The position numbers and the translations under genes were made by a program. Source: Flavobacteriales bacterium UBA7666 (lineage in GTDB: Bacteria; Bacteroidota; Bacteroidia; Flavobacteriales_D; Crocinitomicaceae). From it: a stretch of DNA of 64,000 bases. Where the stretch lies: assembly GCA_002483265.1 (NCBI GenBank), contig DLHO01000005.1, positions 1 through 64,000 on the forward strand, in the 5' to 3' direction. Under the pieces are notes generated by a model. It searched no databases. It was given only the letters and a program-made list of their open reading frames with translations, and was not told the origin of the DNA. Below, piece by piece: positions 17,989-27,789 of this stretch; the stretch's first letter is position 1; each line of letters opens with the position of its first letter.

Positions 17989-17996
17989 TATCTTTG
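17989..17996 (+). promoter_or_regulatory. -7 box TATCTTTG of the ABC exporter gene
   Basis: Exact TAnnTTTG match 6 bases before the ATG at 18003, paired with the divergent rbfA box. Confidence 0.6.
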
Positions 17997-18002
17997 TAGT
18001 GC

Positions 18003-19841
18003 ATGAAATCGATATTAGCATTCCACAAATACACTTTTTCGTATAAAGCTCCGGCTATACTTACGATCGTTTACAACCTGCTTTATGTGATATTCAACCT
18101 CATTTCCATGATTTTGTTTATCCCGTTTTTGCAATTGATTTTTAAACCGGGTCAGATCACTCATTTACCAGAACCCATTTACAAGGGAGGGTTTGTCGCT
18201 TTTTTTCTTTACTGTAAGGATCTCTTCAATTATACCATGCAGGAAATGGTGAAAGAAGATCCGAAGGAAGCATTACTCTTTGTTTGTTTCGCTGTTTTGA
18301 TTGCTTTCTTCCTGAAAAATCTAACTCGTTACGGAGCTATTTGGTATCAATCGCAGCTAAGAATGGCTGTTGTTCGCGATGTGAAAGACCAGATTTTTTC
18401 CAAGGCGATGAGGCTACCTCTTTCCTTTTATACCGAGGAAAGAAAAGGAGATTTAATGTCGCGCATGAGCAGTGACGTAGGAGAAATAGAAATTGCAGTG
18501 GTTGCCATTTTGGAATTAATTTACAGAGAGCCATTTGCAATTATTATAACGGTTGGTTCCTTGCTGTATATCAGTCCGCAATTAACTTTGATCTCTTTTA
18601 TTTTGCTGCCCGTTTCCGCATTTGTCATTTCACGGATTGGTAAAAGTCTCAAACGAACAGCTAAGCAGGGACAGGAGCAAAACGGGATTGTTTTTTCAAC
18701 TATTGAAGAGGCTTTGGGTGGAATTAAGATCATCAAAGCTTTCAATGCTATTCCTTTTATGACCGAGCGTTTCCGCAGGATCAATTTAAGACATCAGCAA
18801 TTAATCACACGCACTTTCCGCAAGAAAGACCTTTCTCCCCCATTGAACGAATTTTTAGGAGCAGCGGTGATGATCTGCCTGGTTTGGTTCGGTGGTGTAA
18901 TGATCCTGGATAAGGACGTAAATAGTTTAACGGGAGAAGGTTTCATCACGTTCATCATTGTTTTTTCTCAGCTATTACGACCAATTCAGGGAATTGCAAC
19001 TGCAGTAGGAAATCTCAACAAAGCAGAAGCTTCACGCGATCGGATCAATGCAATCCTTGACACCGATGAAAGCATTTATGAAGGGAATAATCCGAAAAAA
19101 CTAGCTGGTTTACAGAGAGAGATCCGAATAGAAGGAGTCAGCTTCAAATACAAAGACGAATGGGTTCTGAAGAATATCAACTTCGATTTGAAACGCGGAA
19201 AGACAATTGCCTTAGTTGGTGAATCCGGAAGTGGAAAATCTACGATTGCAGATTTACTTCCGCGCTTTTATGATGTCAATGAAGGAGCCATCTACATCGA
19301 TGACATCAATATCAAAGAATACGGATTAGAAGATTTGCATAAAAATATTGGAATCGTTTCCCAGGAATCCATTCTTTTCAATGACACGGTTCGAAATAAT
19401 ATTGCTTTCGGAAGAGATGATGTTTCAATGGAATTAATCATGAAAGCAGCAAAAATTGCACATGCTGACACTTTCATCGATCAACTGGAGAATGGATACG
19501 ATACTGTAATCGGAGAGCGTGGAAATAAACTTTCCGGAGGACAAAAACAACGCTTAAGCATCGCAAGAGCTGTCTTGAAAGATCCGTCAATCCTGATTTT
19601 AGATGAAGCAACTTCTGCATTGGATACAGAAAGCGAACGCATTGTGCAGGGAGCATTGGATGAACTGATGAAAGACAGAACTTCGTTGATTATTGCCCAC
19701 AGAATGAGCACAATCATCAATGCAGATGAGATTTTGGTACTCTCAAAAGGTCAGATTATTGAGCGTGGAAAACATCAGGAACTAATCGCACTTGGTGGGA
19801 CATATGCAAATCTGTGCGGGCTTCAAGGAATTTTTAATTGA
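18003..19841 (+). CDS. ABC exporter with fused membrane and ATPase domains (MsbA-like)
   Basis: 612-residue half-transporter. The type-I exporter membrane domain (about 1-350, six helices, with the coupling-helix region SFYTEERKGDLMSRMSSDVG) is followed by the ATPase domain. This has Walker A GESGSGKST (about 404-412), signature LSGGQKQR (509-516) and Walker B ILILDEATSALD (about 530-541), all intact. Such dimers flip lipid A, lipids, peptides or drugs across the inner membrane. MsbA-like lipid export is a reasonable guess from architecture, but the substrate is not proven. It diverges from rbfA with a 67-base gap. Confidence 0.93.
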   Translation: MKSILAFHKYTFSYKAPAILTIVYNLLYVIFNLISMILFIPFLQLIFKPGQITHLPEPIYKGGFVAFFLYCKDLFNYTMQEMVKEDPKEALLFVCFAVLIAFFLKNLTRYGAIWYQSQLRMAVVRDVKDQIFSKAMRLPLSFYTEERKGDLMSRMSSDVGEIEIAVVAILELIYREPFAIIITVGSLLYISPQLTLISFILLPVSAFVISRIGKSLKRTAKQGQEQNGIVFSTIEEALGGIKIIKAFNAIPFMTERFRRINLRHQQLITRTFRKKDLSPPLNEFLGAAVMICLVWFGGVMILDKDVNSLTGEGFITFIIVFSQLLRPIQGIATAVGNLNKAEASRDRINAILDTDESIYEGNNPKKLAGLQREIRIEGVSFKYKDEWVLKNINFDLKRGKTIALVGESGSGKSTIADLLPRFYDVNEGAIYIDDINIKEYGLEDLHKNIGIVSQESILFNDTVRNNIAFGRDDVSMELIMKAAKIAHADTFIDQLENGYDTVIGERGNKLSGGQKQRLSIARAVLKDPSILILDEATSALDTESERIVQGALDELMKDRTSLIIAHRMSTIINADEILVLSKGQIIERGKHQELIALGGTYANLCGLQGIFN

Positions 19842-19964
19842 TTTTATGATTTTTTTTGACTGATAAATCATTGATTCCTACCGTTTAATCAGTATATTTC
19901 CATTTTGGTTCGCTTTTTGTAATTACAGAAACAACTATTCCATTTACGGAACGTTATTTACAAT

Positions 19965-22364
19965 ATGAAGCTAATTTCGTTTATAGCACTTCTTCTTCCC
20001 TTTTCTCTGATGAGCCAATTGGTTACATCACCTCAAAGTGCTGCGTCATTAGTTCAAAATACACTTCTCGGACCTGGAGTTACCGTTTCAAATATTAATT
20101 ATTCAGGAGCTTCCGGTGCAATCGGAAAATTTACTGCAAATGGTACAAACCTGGGAATCAATTCCGGTATTGTAATTACTACAGGAACAATTGCTAATAA
20201 CGGAAGTGGCCCGCAGGGACCAAATAATTCATCCAATTCAGGAGTCGATAATAACTATCCTGGTTTTGGAGCATTAACTAACTTAGCTGGGGCGCCCACA
20301 TACAATGCCTCCATTTTAGAATTTGATTTTATTCCTTATTCGGACACCGTTCGTTTTAAATATGTTTTTGGCTCGGAAGAATATCCCGAGTATGTCTGTT
20401 CGCAATTCAACGATGCGTTTGCTTTTTTCATTACAGGTCCGGGAATTCCGGGCGGAACAATGAATATGGCAAAATTGCCAAGCGGAGCAACGGTTACCAT
20501 TAACAACGTAAACAATGGAAACCCTGGAGGAACGGGAAGTGGTGTTGGAGCATGTGGAGCCAGTAATCCGGCTTATTTTGTAAATAACGGAAACGGAAAT
20601 CAAAGTCCTTATAACGGATCATCTGCCTATATCCAATACGATGGTTTCACGAAAGTATTGGAAGCCGTTTCAAAAGTTCAATGTGGACAAACCTACCATT
20701 TGATTATTGCTATTGCAGACGCAGGTGATGGAATTTTTGATTCCGGAATTTTTCTGGAAGCAAATAGTTTGACATCAAAAGTTCCTGTTGAAGTAGATTA
20801 CGTCATGTCGTTTGATGCTTTCAACGATGGAGTTACCATGGCAGAAGGCTGTGTAAATACAACGGTTACTTTAACAAGAAATGGCTCTACTGCAGCTTCA
20901 ACTGTGGTTCCAATTACTGTTGGAGGAACAGCTACTGAAGGTGTAGATTATTCTAACATTCCCAATTCAGTTACATTTGCTCCGGGGCAATCTACAGTTC
21001 AATTTAATTTCAATGCTTTAGCAGATGGGCTTACTGAAGGTGTAGAAACAATTGATTTGATTTTTGCAATTCCCGATCCTTGTGGAGGTTCTAATCCTTT
21101 GCAGTTAAACCTTAAAATAGATGATATTCAGCCTGTTCAGGTAACCGTAAATTCAGTAGATAAGCTTTGTCCGCAAGATGAAGCAGAATTGATCGCTGTT
21201 CCTAGTGGTGGCTCGGGTCCATATACGATTCTGTGGAGTACTGGCGAAACCGTAGCATCAATTATTGTTAACCCACCAGCAACACAAAATTATACAGTTT
21301 CAGTTACGGATGCTTGTTTAAATCAAACTGCAAATGCTATCGCAACGGTTACCGTTCCAATCTATCCACCGATTGGAATGATTACAACACCTGATATTAC
21401 GGAGATTTGTCCTTATGTTCCGAAAGAACTAACGGTTCAAGTTAGCGGAGGTGCAGGAACCTTTGTTTATTCGTGGCATCTTGCAAACGGAACAGTACTC
21501 GGAACAAATGATACATTGGATGTAATTCCAAGTACAAGTACTATGTATTATATTGAAGTTACCGATCAATGTGGTGTTTCTTCAATCGATAGTGTTTTAT
21601 ACACCATTACAAGTCCTCCTCTGGTTCTTACAATGTCTCCAAATCAGATTATTTGTCCGGGAGATACGGTTCCAATCAGTGTCAGTGCAACAGGAGGATA
21701 TGGACAGTATTTTTATAATTGGTTGCACAGCGGTGAAACAACGGCTCAGGTCTTTGTTAATCCTTACACAACCACTTCCTATACAGTTTCAGTATCGGAT
21801 GAATGTCAGACCTTCACTGTGGAAGGAACTACAACTGTAACTGTAATTGAACCAATAGCAAATTTCATCATTTCGAGTAACACCTTATTTGAAGACTTGC
21901 CGATTACTTTTCAAAACCTGACCACAGGAGGAAGTACCTACGTATGGGAATTTGGTGATGGACAGTCATCCACATTGGTGCACCCGAATAATACCTATGA
22001 TGTTCCGGGAACTTATTATGTGACTTTAATTGCTACCAATTACCTTGGCTGTAAGGATACTATTGTGAAACCAATAACTATTCAGGAAGAATATTGGATC
22101 TATGTTCCAAATACCTTCACACCGGACGGAAATCAATTCAATAATACGTTCAAAGCATCCATGATCAACATCAAGGAAACCGATGTCAGTATTTATGATC
22201 GTTGGGGACAACTGGTCTTCCACTCAAGCAGCATCCGCTGGGAATGGGATGGAACATATAAAGACTTGTTAGTTCCGGACGGAACATATACTTATAAGAT
22301 CAAATACACATCCAGATCAAATATTTCGGATATGATTATTGGTCACGTAAATATCTTAAAGTGA
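19965..22364 (+). CDS. Choice-of-anchor-L surface protein with Calx-beta, PKD and type B T9SS domain
   Basis: 799-residue predicted secreted protein. Signal peptide at 1-18. A choice-of-anchor-L-type domain (about 20-275) is recognisable by SPQSAASLVQNTLLGPGV, FKYVFGSEEYPEYV and FNDAFAFFITGPG. A Calx-beta-like domain follows (275-390, with VGGTATEGVDY and ADGLTEGVETIDL), then SprB-like or Ig-like repeats, and a PKD domain (about 630-705, YVWEFGDGQSS). The C-terminus is a type B sorting domain (VPNTFTPDGNQFNNTF, YDRWGQLVFHSS, WDGTYKD). It has no PorP/SprF neighbour. Its 3' end overlaps the convergent dehydrogenase gene by 9 bases. A related protein is encoded at 51953-54202. Confidence 0.9.
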   Translation: MKLISFIALLLPFSLMSQLVTSPQSAASLVQNTLLGPGVTVSNINYSGASGAIGKFTANGTNLGINSGIVITTGTIANNGSGPQGPNNSSNSGVDNNYPGFGALTNLAGAPTYNASILEFDFIPYSDTVRFKYVFGSEEYPEYVCSQFNDAFAFFITGPGIPGGTMNMAKLPSGATVTINNVNNGNPGGTGSGVGACGASNPAYFVNNGNGNQSPYNGSSAYIQYDGFTKVLEAVSKVQCGQTYHLIIAIADAGDGIFDSGIFLEANSLTSKVPVEVDYVMSFDAFNDGVTMAEGCVNTTVTLTRNGSTAASTVVPITVGGTATEGVDYSNIPNSVTFAPGQSTVQFNFNALADGLTEGVETIDLIFAIPDPCGGSNPLQLNLKIDDIQPVQVTVNSVDKLCPQDEAELIAVPSGGSGPYTILWSTGETVASIIVNPPATQNYTVSVTDACLNQTANAIATVTVPIYPPIGMITTPDITEICPYVPKELTVQVSGGAGTFVYSWHLANGTVLGTNDTLDVIPSTSTMYYIEVTDQCGVSSIDSVLYTITSPPLVLTMSPNQIICPGDTVPISVSATGGYGQYFYNWLHSGETTAQVFVNPYTTTSYTVSVSDECQTFTVEGTTTVTVIEPIANFIISSNTLFEDLPITFQNLTTGGSTYVWEFGDGQSSTLVHPNNTYDVPGTYYVTLIATNYLGCKDTIVKPITIQEEYWIYVPNTFTPDGNQFNNTFKASMINIKETDVSIYDRWGQLVFHSSSIRWEWDGTYKDLLVPDGTYTYKIKYTSRSNISDMIIGHVNILK

Positions 22365-23141
22365 TTTCGTTCTTCCTCCGTCAACCGGAATATTAATCCC
22401 ATTAATATAACTTGCTGCTGAAGAAGCTAAGAATGCAACTGCTGCTGCAATTTCCTCTGGTTTAGCAATGCGCTTCATTGGTGATTCATCCGCCATCTCC
22501 TCAAAAATAGCATCAACAGAATCTCCTGTCTTTGCTGATTTATTGGATGCAATTTCTTGAAGTCTGGTTGTATTTGTAGCGCCTGGAAGTACATTGTTCA
22601 CCGTAATATTGAATTGTCCCAATTCATTTGCCAGTGTTTTACTCCAGTTTCCAACAGCTCCACGAATCGTATTTGAAACACCTAATCCCGGAAGAGGTTG
22701 TTTTACACTTGTAGAAATGATGTTCACAATTCTTCCTCCTCCCAATTGTTTCATTCCCGGAACAACAGCCTGAACAAGGATGTGGTTGCAGATCAAATGC
22801 TGGTTAAATGCAGATAGAAATTCACTTATATCTGCGTCAATAATTGGTCCTGCTTTAGGCCCACCGGTATTATTTATCAAAATATCTATTAATTTCCCTT
22901 TGGAAATATAATCTGTGACCTTGTTTTTTAAATCTGAAGGATTGGTAAAGTCCACAACCAGATAATCATGAGTTTGTGTACCTTCTTGATCAAGCTCCTC
23001 TTTCACCAGCTTCAATTTTTCTTCATTGCGAGCCAATAAAACAATATTAGCACCCATTTGTGCCAATTTCAAAGCAACTGCCTTTCCAATACCCTGAGTG
23101 CTTCCAGCAACAAGAGCAACTTTACCGTTTAAATCTTTCAT
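22356..23141 (-). CDS. Short-chain dehydrogenase/reductase family protein with altered active site
   Basis: 261-residue Rossmann-fold protein of the SDR family. The cofactor motif GSTQGIGKA (about 12-20), the NNTGG segment and the VNNVLPGATNT loop are clear. The C-terminus VAFLASSAASYINGINIPVDGG matches the 3-oxoacyl-ACP reductase-like branch. Where the catalytic Tyr-x-x-x-Lys is expected, alignment on the flanking GAVGNWSKTLANELG gives SNTIR, so both Tyr and Lys appear replaced (Ser and Arg). The activity is therefore uncertain. The frame could open at TTG 23150, but that lies in a -7 box; ATG 23141 is preferred. It overlaps the convergent cargo gene by 9 bases. Confidence 0.88.
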   Translation of the reverse strand: MKDLNGKVALVAGSTQGIGKAVALKLAQMGANIVLLARNEEKLKLVKEELDQEGTQTHDYLVVDFTNPSDLKNKVTDYISKGKLIDILINNTGGPKAGPIIDADISEFLSAFNQHLICNHILVQAVVPGMKQLGGGRIVNIISTSVKQPLPGLGVSNTIRGAVGNWSKTLANELGQFNITVNNVLPGATNTTRLQEIASNKSAKTGDSVDAIFEEMADESPMKRIAKPEEIAAAVAFLASSAASYINGINIPVDGGRTKSL

Positions 23142-23147
23142 TAGGAA

Positions 23148-23155
23148 CAAAATTA
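23148..23155 (-). promoter_or_regulatory. -7 box TAATTTTG of the SDR gene
   Basis: Exact TAnnTTTG match 6 bases before the ATG at 23141. The competing TTG start overlaps this box. Confidence 0.55.
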
Positions 23156-23173
23156 ATCATTCTGTGCTTTCAA

Positions 23174-23217
23174 TTTGCACTTTTAATAAAAGGGGTTTTA
23201 TCTTCAAAAAGTGCAAA
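23174..23217. promoter_or_regulatory. Nested inverted repeat upstream of the SDR promoter
   Basis: Outer arms TTTGCACTTTT (23174-23184) and AAAAGTGCAAA (23207-23217) are perfect complements, and an inner pair ATAAAA/TTTTAT encloses GGGG. It lies 18 to 62 bases upstream of the SDR -7 box and could be an operator or a structured element. There is no following T run typical of a terminator. Confidence 0.5.
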
Positions 23218-23485
23218 CGGATTTACCTCGATTTGAACAGAATAATGACCATAAATTATTTAATTGTGTTGTTATTAATTGATAGATCAAGTGATTTTTT
23301 GTTAAATAAACAACTTGTTGATAAATAATTAATGCTTTGTTAATCGACGAAATGGTAAACAGAACCGACGAAATATTCATTCGGAGATACGAAATGCAAA
23401 ACAAACTAAATTTTTCAGGAGTTAATTCGCTCACTATCTAACAGTTGAAACATAGTTTAACATTTTTTAGAGTGTCTGTTTTCCC
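23218..23485. other. AT-rich intergenic region between divergent genes
   Basis: Apart from the inverted repeat at 23174-23217 and the two -7 boxes at either end, nothing convincing was seen. The short ORFs on both strands lack any recognisable protein pattern. Confidence 0.4.
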
Positions 23486-23493
23486 TACTTTTG
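23486..23493 (+). promoter_or_regulatory. -7 box TACTTTTG of the first giant cargo gene
   Basis: Exact TAnnTTTG match 16 bases before the ATG at 23510. Confidence 0.6.
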
Positions 23494-23509
23494 TTGGAAA
23501 CTGAAGATT

Positions 23510-26500
23510 ATGAAAAAAAAATTACTCTGGCTAGGGTTATTTTGTCTGTTTAGCTGCATAATATACGGCCAAACGACAATAAACACTACGCATCCGAACA
23601 ACAACGGAAATGGATCCGTTACTTTCAATGTCCAAAACACCAATGGCTTTGATATCATTATTACAGGTATTCAATGTCATTTAGGAAGTATTGCAACAAA
23701 CAACATTGAACTACTTTATCGTACAACACCTTTTGTAGACAATGCACCGCCATGGGATTTTGGTACTGTTGGATCAGGGCAAAACGGGTGGATTTCTGCC
23801 GGAACGGGAGTTGTTTCCAATTCCAACACGGCAAACGGAATCGTTCCGTGTCTTAGCTCTTTATCACTAACAATTCCCGCAGGGGCTACTTACCAACTTG
23901 GTCTGTCAGCAACTACCATGCAGTATTCCTCATTAGGTGTCGGAACCAATACTTTTAGCGGTGGTGGTGTTAACCTGATTACAGGTGATGGAATTTCATG
24001 GGGTGGGGTTGTATATCCATCAACTCCGGCGAATTATCCGCGCGGATTGATTGGTGGGATTACATTCATTCCTGCTGTTCCTTGTACTTCACCTCCAACA
24101 GCGGGTGCTGTTACAGCCGCAAACAATCCAATTTGTCCGTCCGTAAACAATACCCTTTCTATCTTAGGAGGAACTGGGGGAACCGGACAAACTTATCAAT
24201 GGCAAAGTTCTTTAACTGGTGTTGCAGGTACTTTTAGCAACATTTCAGGTGCAACAAACAGTACCTACATTGCAAGTCAAACTGTAGATACGTATTACCG
24301 CGTTTACATGACTTGTGGTGGATTGTCTGACACAACTGCTGCACTTCTTGTAAATACGAGCAACTTTATAAACTGTTATTGTAACAGTAATGCTACCAGC
24401 ACTGCTGACGAAGAAATATTAAATGTAAGTATCGGAACCCTAAACAACACTTCTACCTGTTCATCAACCGGAGGACCAGGATCCATGCAGAATCAGTATT
24501 CCAATTACACAGCTCTGCCTGCAACAAATCTTGCACGAACAGTTAGTTACGGATTAAACGTTCAAGTAGGAACTTGTGGTGGGAATTTCAGTAATATGAC
24601 CAAAGTCTATATTGATTTCAATCAAAACGGACTATTCTCGGATCCGGGAGAAGAAGTTTATGCTTCTTCAATCGCAACAGTTGGTCCTCATACTGAATCA
24701 GGAACCGTTCTTATTCCACTTACTGCAACTCTTGGAAATACGCGTATGCGTGTTATCACAGTTGAAACAACTGTGATCGGTAATATCAGTCCATGTGGAA
24801 CTTACACTTGGGGTGAAACAGAAGATTACTTCGTGAACATTGCTCCGGCTCCAACTTGTCCTCAACCAACCCTGTTGACAAATTTGGGTGCGACAACTAC
24901 GGAAATTGATCTTGGATGGACTGTCGGTGGGGCGGAAACTTCATGGCAATTGCAGTATGGCCCTCCGGGATTCACCCTTGGAACCGGTGATTCAGTTGTT
25001 GCAACGACAAACCCATACACCTTAACTGGTTTAACACCAAACTCATTCTATCAGGTTTATGTAATGGCAATTTGTTCTACAACAGATTCATCTTATTATA
25101 CCGGACCTGTATCATTCAATACCTATGATCAGGGAATCTATATGGACTGGTCGACTGATTGTCCGCCAGCCGGATTTATCAATATTGCAGCAACCGGAAC
25201 AGATTTAGTTTTGACAGATGATTCTGAAATTGGTATGCCACTTCCATTCCCAATCTTATATCAGGGAACTTTAGTAACTGATTGTACGATCGGAAACAAC
25301 GGTGGTATGGCTCTTGGAACAACTACAGCTCAAATTGGGTATGGTGGTAACATGACAACTCAACCGGGAACCTTCATTTTCCCTTGGGGAGATGATATGG
25401 ATGATGAAACAGGAAATGTTTATCATCAAACGAATGGGACAGCTCCAAACAGAACATTTATTGTTCAATGGGACAACATTTGTAACTTCTCCGGATCGGT
25501 TGGTGCTCCCGCAGTAACTTTCCAGGTACAATTTGATGAAGCAACAGGAAAAATCTGGTTTGTCTATGACGATGTGGTTTTTGGTGCTCCAAATGCTTTT
25601 GATGATTATGCTGCAAATGCAGATATCGGAGTTTCCGGACCGAATCAGGATTTGAATGTTTCAAATGATAACGCTACTTACTTGCAGAATAACAGTTGTG
25701 TAGAGTTCTATTATACTGATTGTCCAAAACCTAAAAACTTTGTTACAACATTCTTGGGGCCTGATGAAATTCAATTTGGCTGGACTCCTGGTTTCTCTAA
25801 CGAAACAAACTGGATTATCGAATATGGTCCTCAAGGATTTACTCCGGGCACAGGAACACCTCTAAATGAAACAAACAGCTTCTCAACTATTACTGCTTTA
25901 ACACAATTAACAGACTATACGATTTATATCTACGCAAATTGTGCAAACGGCGATACTTCCTTGGCATTGATTCATAATTTCACAACCTTGCCATATTGTT
26001 CTAACCCGGCATCGATCAATGGTGCATCTGATCCTGATTCGTTGGAATTAACGTGGTCATGGTCTGAATCCAGTCCGGCTTTCCCTATTCAGTCTTTCAA
26101 TATTCAATATGAAATGACTGGTTTCCCATTGGGATCAGGAACTATTGTACCAGCAAACGGCGTTGATCTATCAGACACTATTTTCGATCCGAACTTGATG
26201 GGTTCAGGCGTTTACCAAGTGTATGTTCAAGCGGTTTGTACAACGGGAGATACTTCTGCTTTTGCTGGACCTTTCACGATAGTTATGCCAATTACAAATG
26301 ATATTGTGTGTAGTCAGGAGATGCTTCAATTAGGTCAAACGTATACTTTCAACAATAACGGTGCAGCAGTTTCTTTAAATGAAATCGATATTGCTCCAGC
26401 TGCAACCGGTGCTCAAACAACTACAGGGTGGATTAATTCAACCTTGAATGGAACACTTTGGTATACATTCGTTGCTCCTGCATCCGGTTCTGTTAGAATT

Positions 26501-27493
26501 AATTCAACTGCAGTTCCTTACAATGGTCAGGCTGCTGTCTATACAGCAATAAACTGTGCTGACTTCAATACATTTACCTTCCTTGCAGCAAATGATAATG
26601 CTATTGGAGGAACAAGTTTAGCACCAAACTTTACAGTTTGTGGTTTAACTCCGGGTTCAACTTACTACGTAATGTATGATAAGTTTGACGCATCATCAGG
26701 TAACTTCAGCTTGAATGTATCTGCTATCGTTCTTGAAGGCGGATCCGCTCAACCATTAACGAATGTTTGTTCAGGAGCCATGGTTGACTTATTTACTACA
26801 ATTACTGGTAACAATACTGGTGGTGACTGGTCATCTTCCATTGCGGCAGTTGATGCAAGTATTCAAGGTTCTATGTTCAATACTGCAGGACTTGCATTCC
26901 AGACATTTGATCTGCAATACCGCGTTACTGATGGTTGTGCTTATGATTCAATCGTTTCGCAAGTTAAAATCTTCCCATTGTCAAATGCCGGACAGGATGG
27001 TTCAATTACAGCTTGTAAAAACGAACCGATTGATTTATTGTCAGGATTGAATGGAAATACAGACTTAAATGGTGATTGGTATGACCCAACAGATGTTTTG
27101 ATGCCAAATTCTCAATTAAACACTTCTAATTTCCCTGGTCAATATAACTATGACTACATTTCTGGAAATGGAATTTGTCCGGATGATACGGCTAACGTAG
27201 TAGTTACTGTACTTGGAAACTGTGACTGGTTGTCAATAGATGAAAATGCATTGGAACAAGTAACGGTTTATCCAAATCCTTCCAATGGAGTCGTATTTGT
27301 TGAATCAACATTCAGTACCGGTAATTTTAACTTAGTGGTAACAGATGTGAATGGTCGCACAATTCAAACCGGTCAGAATACAATTTCTGCAGGAACGAAT
27401 ACTGTAAACTTAAAAGAAGTGGAAAGAGGAACTTATTTCTTCACACTTTCAAATAACAATGCTGAAAAAGTATTCAGAGTAGTTGTTCAATAA
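23510..27493 (+). CDS. Giant type A T9SS cargo, GEVED/FnIII modular surface protein (paralogue 1)
   Basis: 1327-residue predicted secreted protein. Signal peptide (1-20, ending IIYG), a beta-rich N-terminal domain, an Ig-like segment, then a GEVED domain (about 363-440; YIDFNQNGLFSDPGEEV, GETEDYFV). A fibronectin-III domain (450-533) is followed by an unnamed module of about 190 residues containing WGDDMDDETGNVY (near 625) and FDDYAANADIG. Two more FnIII-like units (738-925), a PPC-like domain (929-1080) and a Cys-containing linker precede the type A sorting domain (about 1250-1327; VYPNPSNGVVFVES to KVFRVVVQ). From about 740 onward it is closely similar to the next two genes. Function is unknown; adhesion or matrix binding is an inference. 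A hairpin terminator follows. Confidence 0.9.
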   Translation: MKKKLLWLGLFCLFSCIIYGQTTINTTHPNNNGNGSVTFNVQNTNGFDIIITGIQCHLGSIATNNIELLYRTTPFVDNAPPWDFGTVGSGQNGWISAGTGVVSNSNTANGIVPCLSSLSLTIPAGATYQLGLSATTMQYSSLGVGTNTFSGGGVNLITGDGISWGGVVYPSTPANYPRGLIGGITFIPAVPCTSPPTAGAVTAANNPICPSVNNTLSILGGTGGTGQTYQWQSSLTGVAGTFSNISGATNSTYIASQTVDTYYRVYMTCGGLSDTTAALLVNTSNFINCYCNSNATSTADEEILNVSIGTLNNTSTCSSTGGPGSMQNQYSNYTALPATNLARTVSYGLNVQVGTCGGNFSNMTKVYIDFNQNGLFSDPGEEVYASSIATVGPHTESGTVLIPLTATLGNTRMRVITVETTVIGNISPCGTYTWGETEDYFVNIAPAPTCPQPTLLTNLGATTTEIDLGWTVGGAETSWQLQYGPPGFTLGTGDSVVATTNPYTLTGLTPNSFYQVYVMAICSTTDSSYYTGPVSFNTYDQGIYMDWSTDCPPAGFINIAATGTDLVLTDDSEIGMPLPFPILYQGTLVTDCTIGNNGGMALGTTTAQIGYGGNMTTQPGTFIFPWGDDMDDETGNVYHQTNGTAPNRTFIVQWDNICNFSGSVGAPAVTFQVQFDEATGKIWFVYDDVVFGAPNAFDDYAANADIGVSGPNQDLNVSNDNATYLQNNSCVEFYYTDCPKPKNFVTTFLGPDEIQFGWTPGFSNETNWIIEYGPQGFTPGTGTPLNETNSFSTITALTQLTDYTIYIYANCANGDTSLALIHNFTTLPYCSNPASINGASDPDSLELTWSWSESSPAFPIQSFNIQYEMTGFPLGSGTIVPANGVDLSDTIFDPNLMGSGVYQVYVQAVCTTGDTSAFAGPFTIVMPITNDIVCSQEMLQLGQTYTFNNNGAAVSLNEIDIAPAATGAQTTTGWINSTLNGTLWYTFVAPASGSVRINSTAVPYNGQAAVYTAINCADFNTFTFLAANDNAIGGTSLAPNFTVCGLTPGSTYYVMYDKFDASSGNFSLNVSAIVLEGGSAQPLTNVCSGAMVDLFTTITGNNTGGDWSSSIAAVDASIQGSMFNTAGLAFQTFDLQYRVTDGCAYDSIVSQVKIFPLSNAGQDGSITACKNEPIDLLSGLNGNTDLNGDWYDPTDVLMPNSQLNTSNFPGQYNYDYISGNGICPDDTANVVVTVLGNCDWLSIDENALEQVTVYPNPSNGVVFVESTFSTGNFNLVVTDVNGRTIQTGQNTISAGTNTVNLKEVERGTYFFTLSNNNAEKVFRVVVQ

Positions 27494-27512
27494 GATTATT
27501 TATCTTTTTAAC

Positions 27513-27545
27513 AAAACCCTTCCTTTTAGGAGGGGTTTTTGTTTT
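27513..27545 (+). terminator. Rho-independent terminator after giant cargo 1
   Basis: AAAACCCTTCC and GGAGGGGTTTT form an 11-bp stem (one T-G pair) with a 5-base loop, followed by a T-rich tract. Confidence 0.85.
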
Positions 27546-27766
27546 AAATAGTTTTCAAATATTAATAATTTGTTGTTTTTCTATAAATATTAGTTTTTTC
27601 TATAATTTATTTTGATCGTTCCAACTAAAGTTTTAATCGAACAGAATTAACGTTTGCTCGATTAAAAGACCATTCTACTCATTGACTCAAGAATCTATTG
27701 ATTGATCAATCATTGATTTCACAAACCCCTTGGCTTAAGCTTGTAAATAATCTGTTACCAATTAAT

Positions 27767-27774
27767 TATCTTTG
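27767..27774 (+). promoter_or_regulatory. -7 box TATCTTTG of the second giant cargo gene
   Basis: Exact TAnnTTTG match 15 bases before the ATG at 27790. Confidence 0.6.
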
Positions 27775-27789
27775 TAAAAACTGAATATC

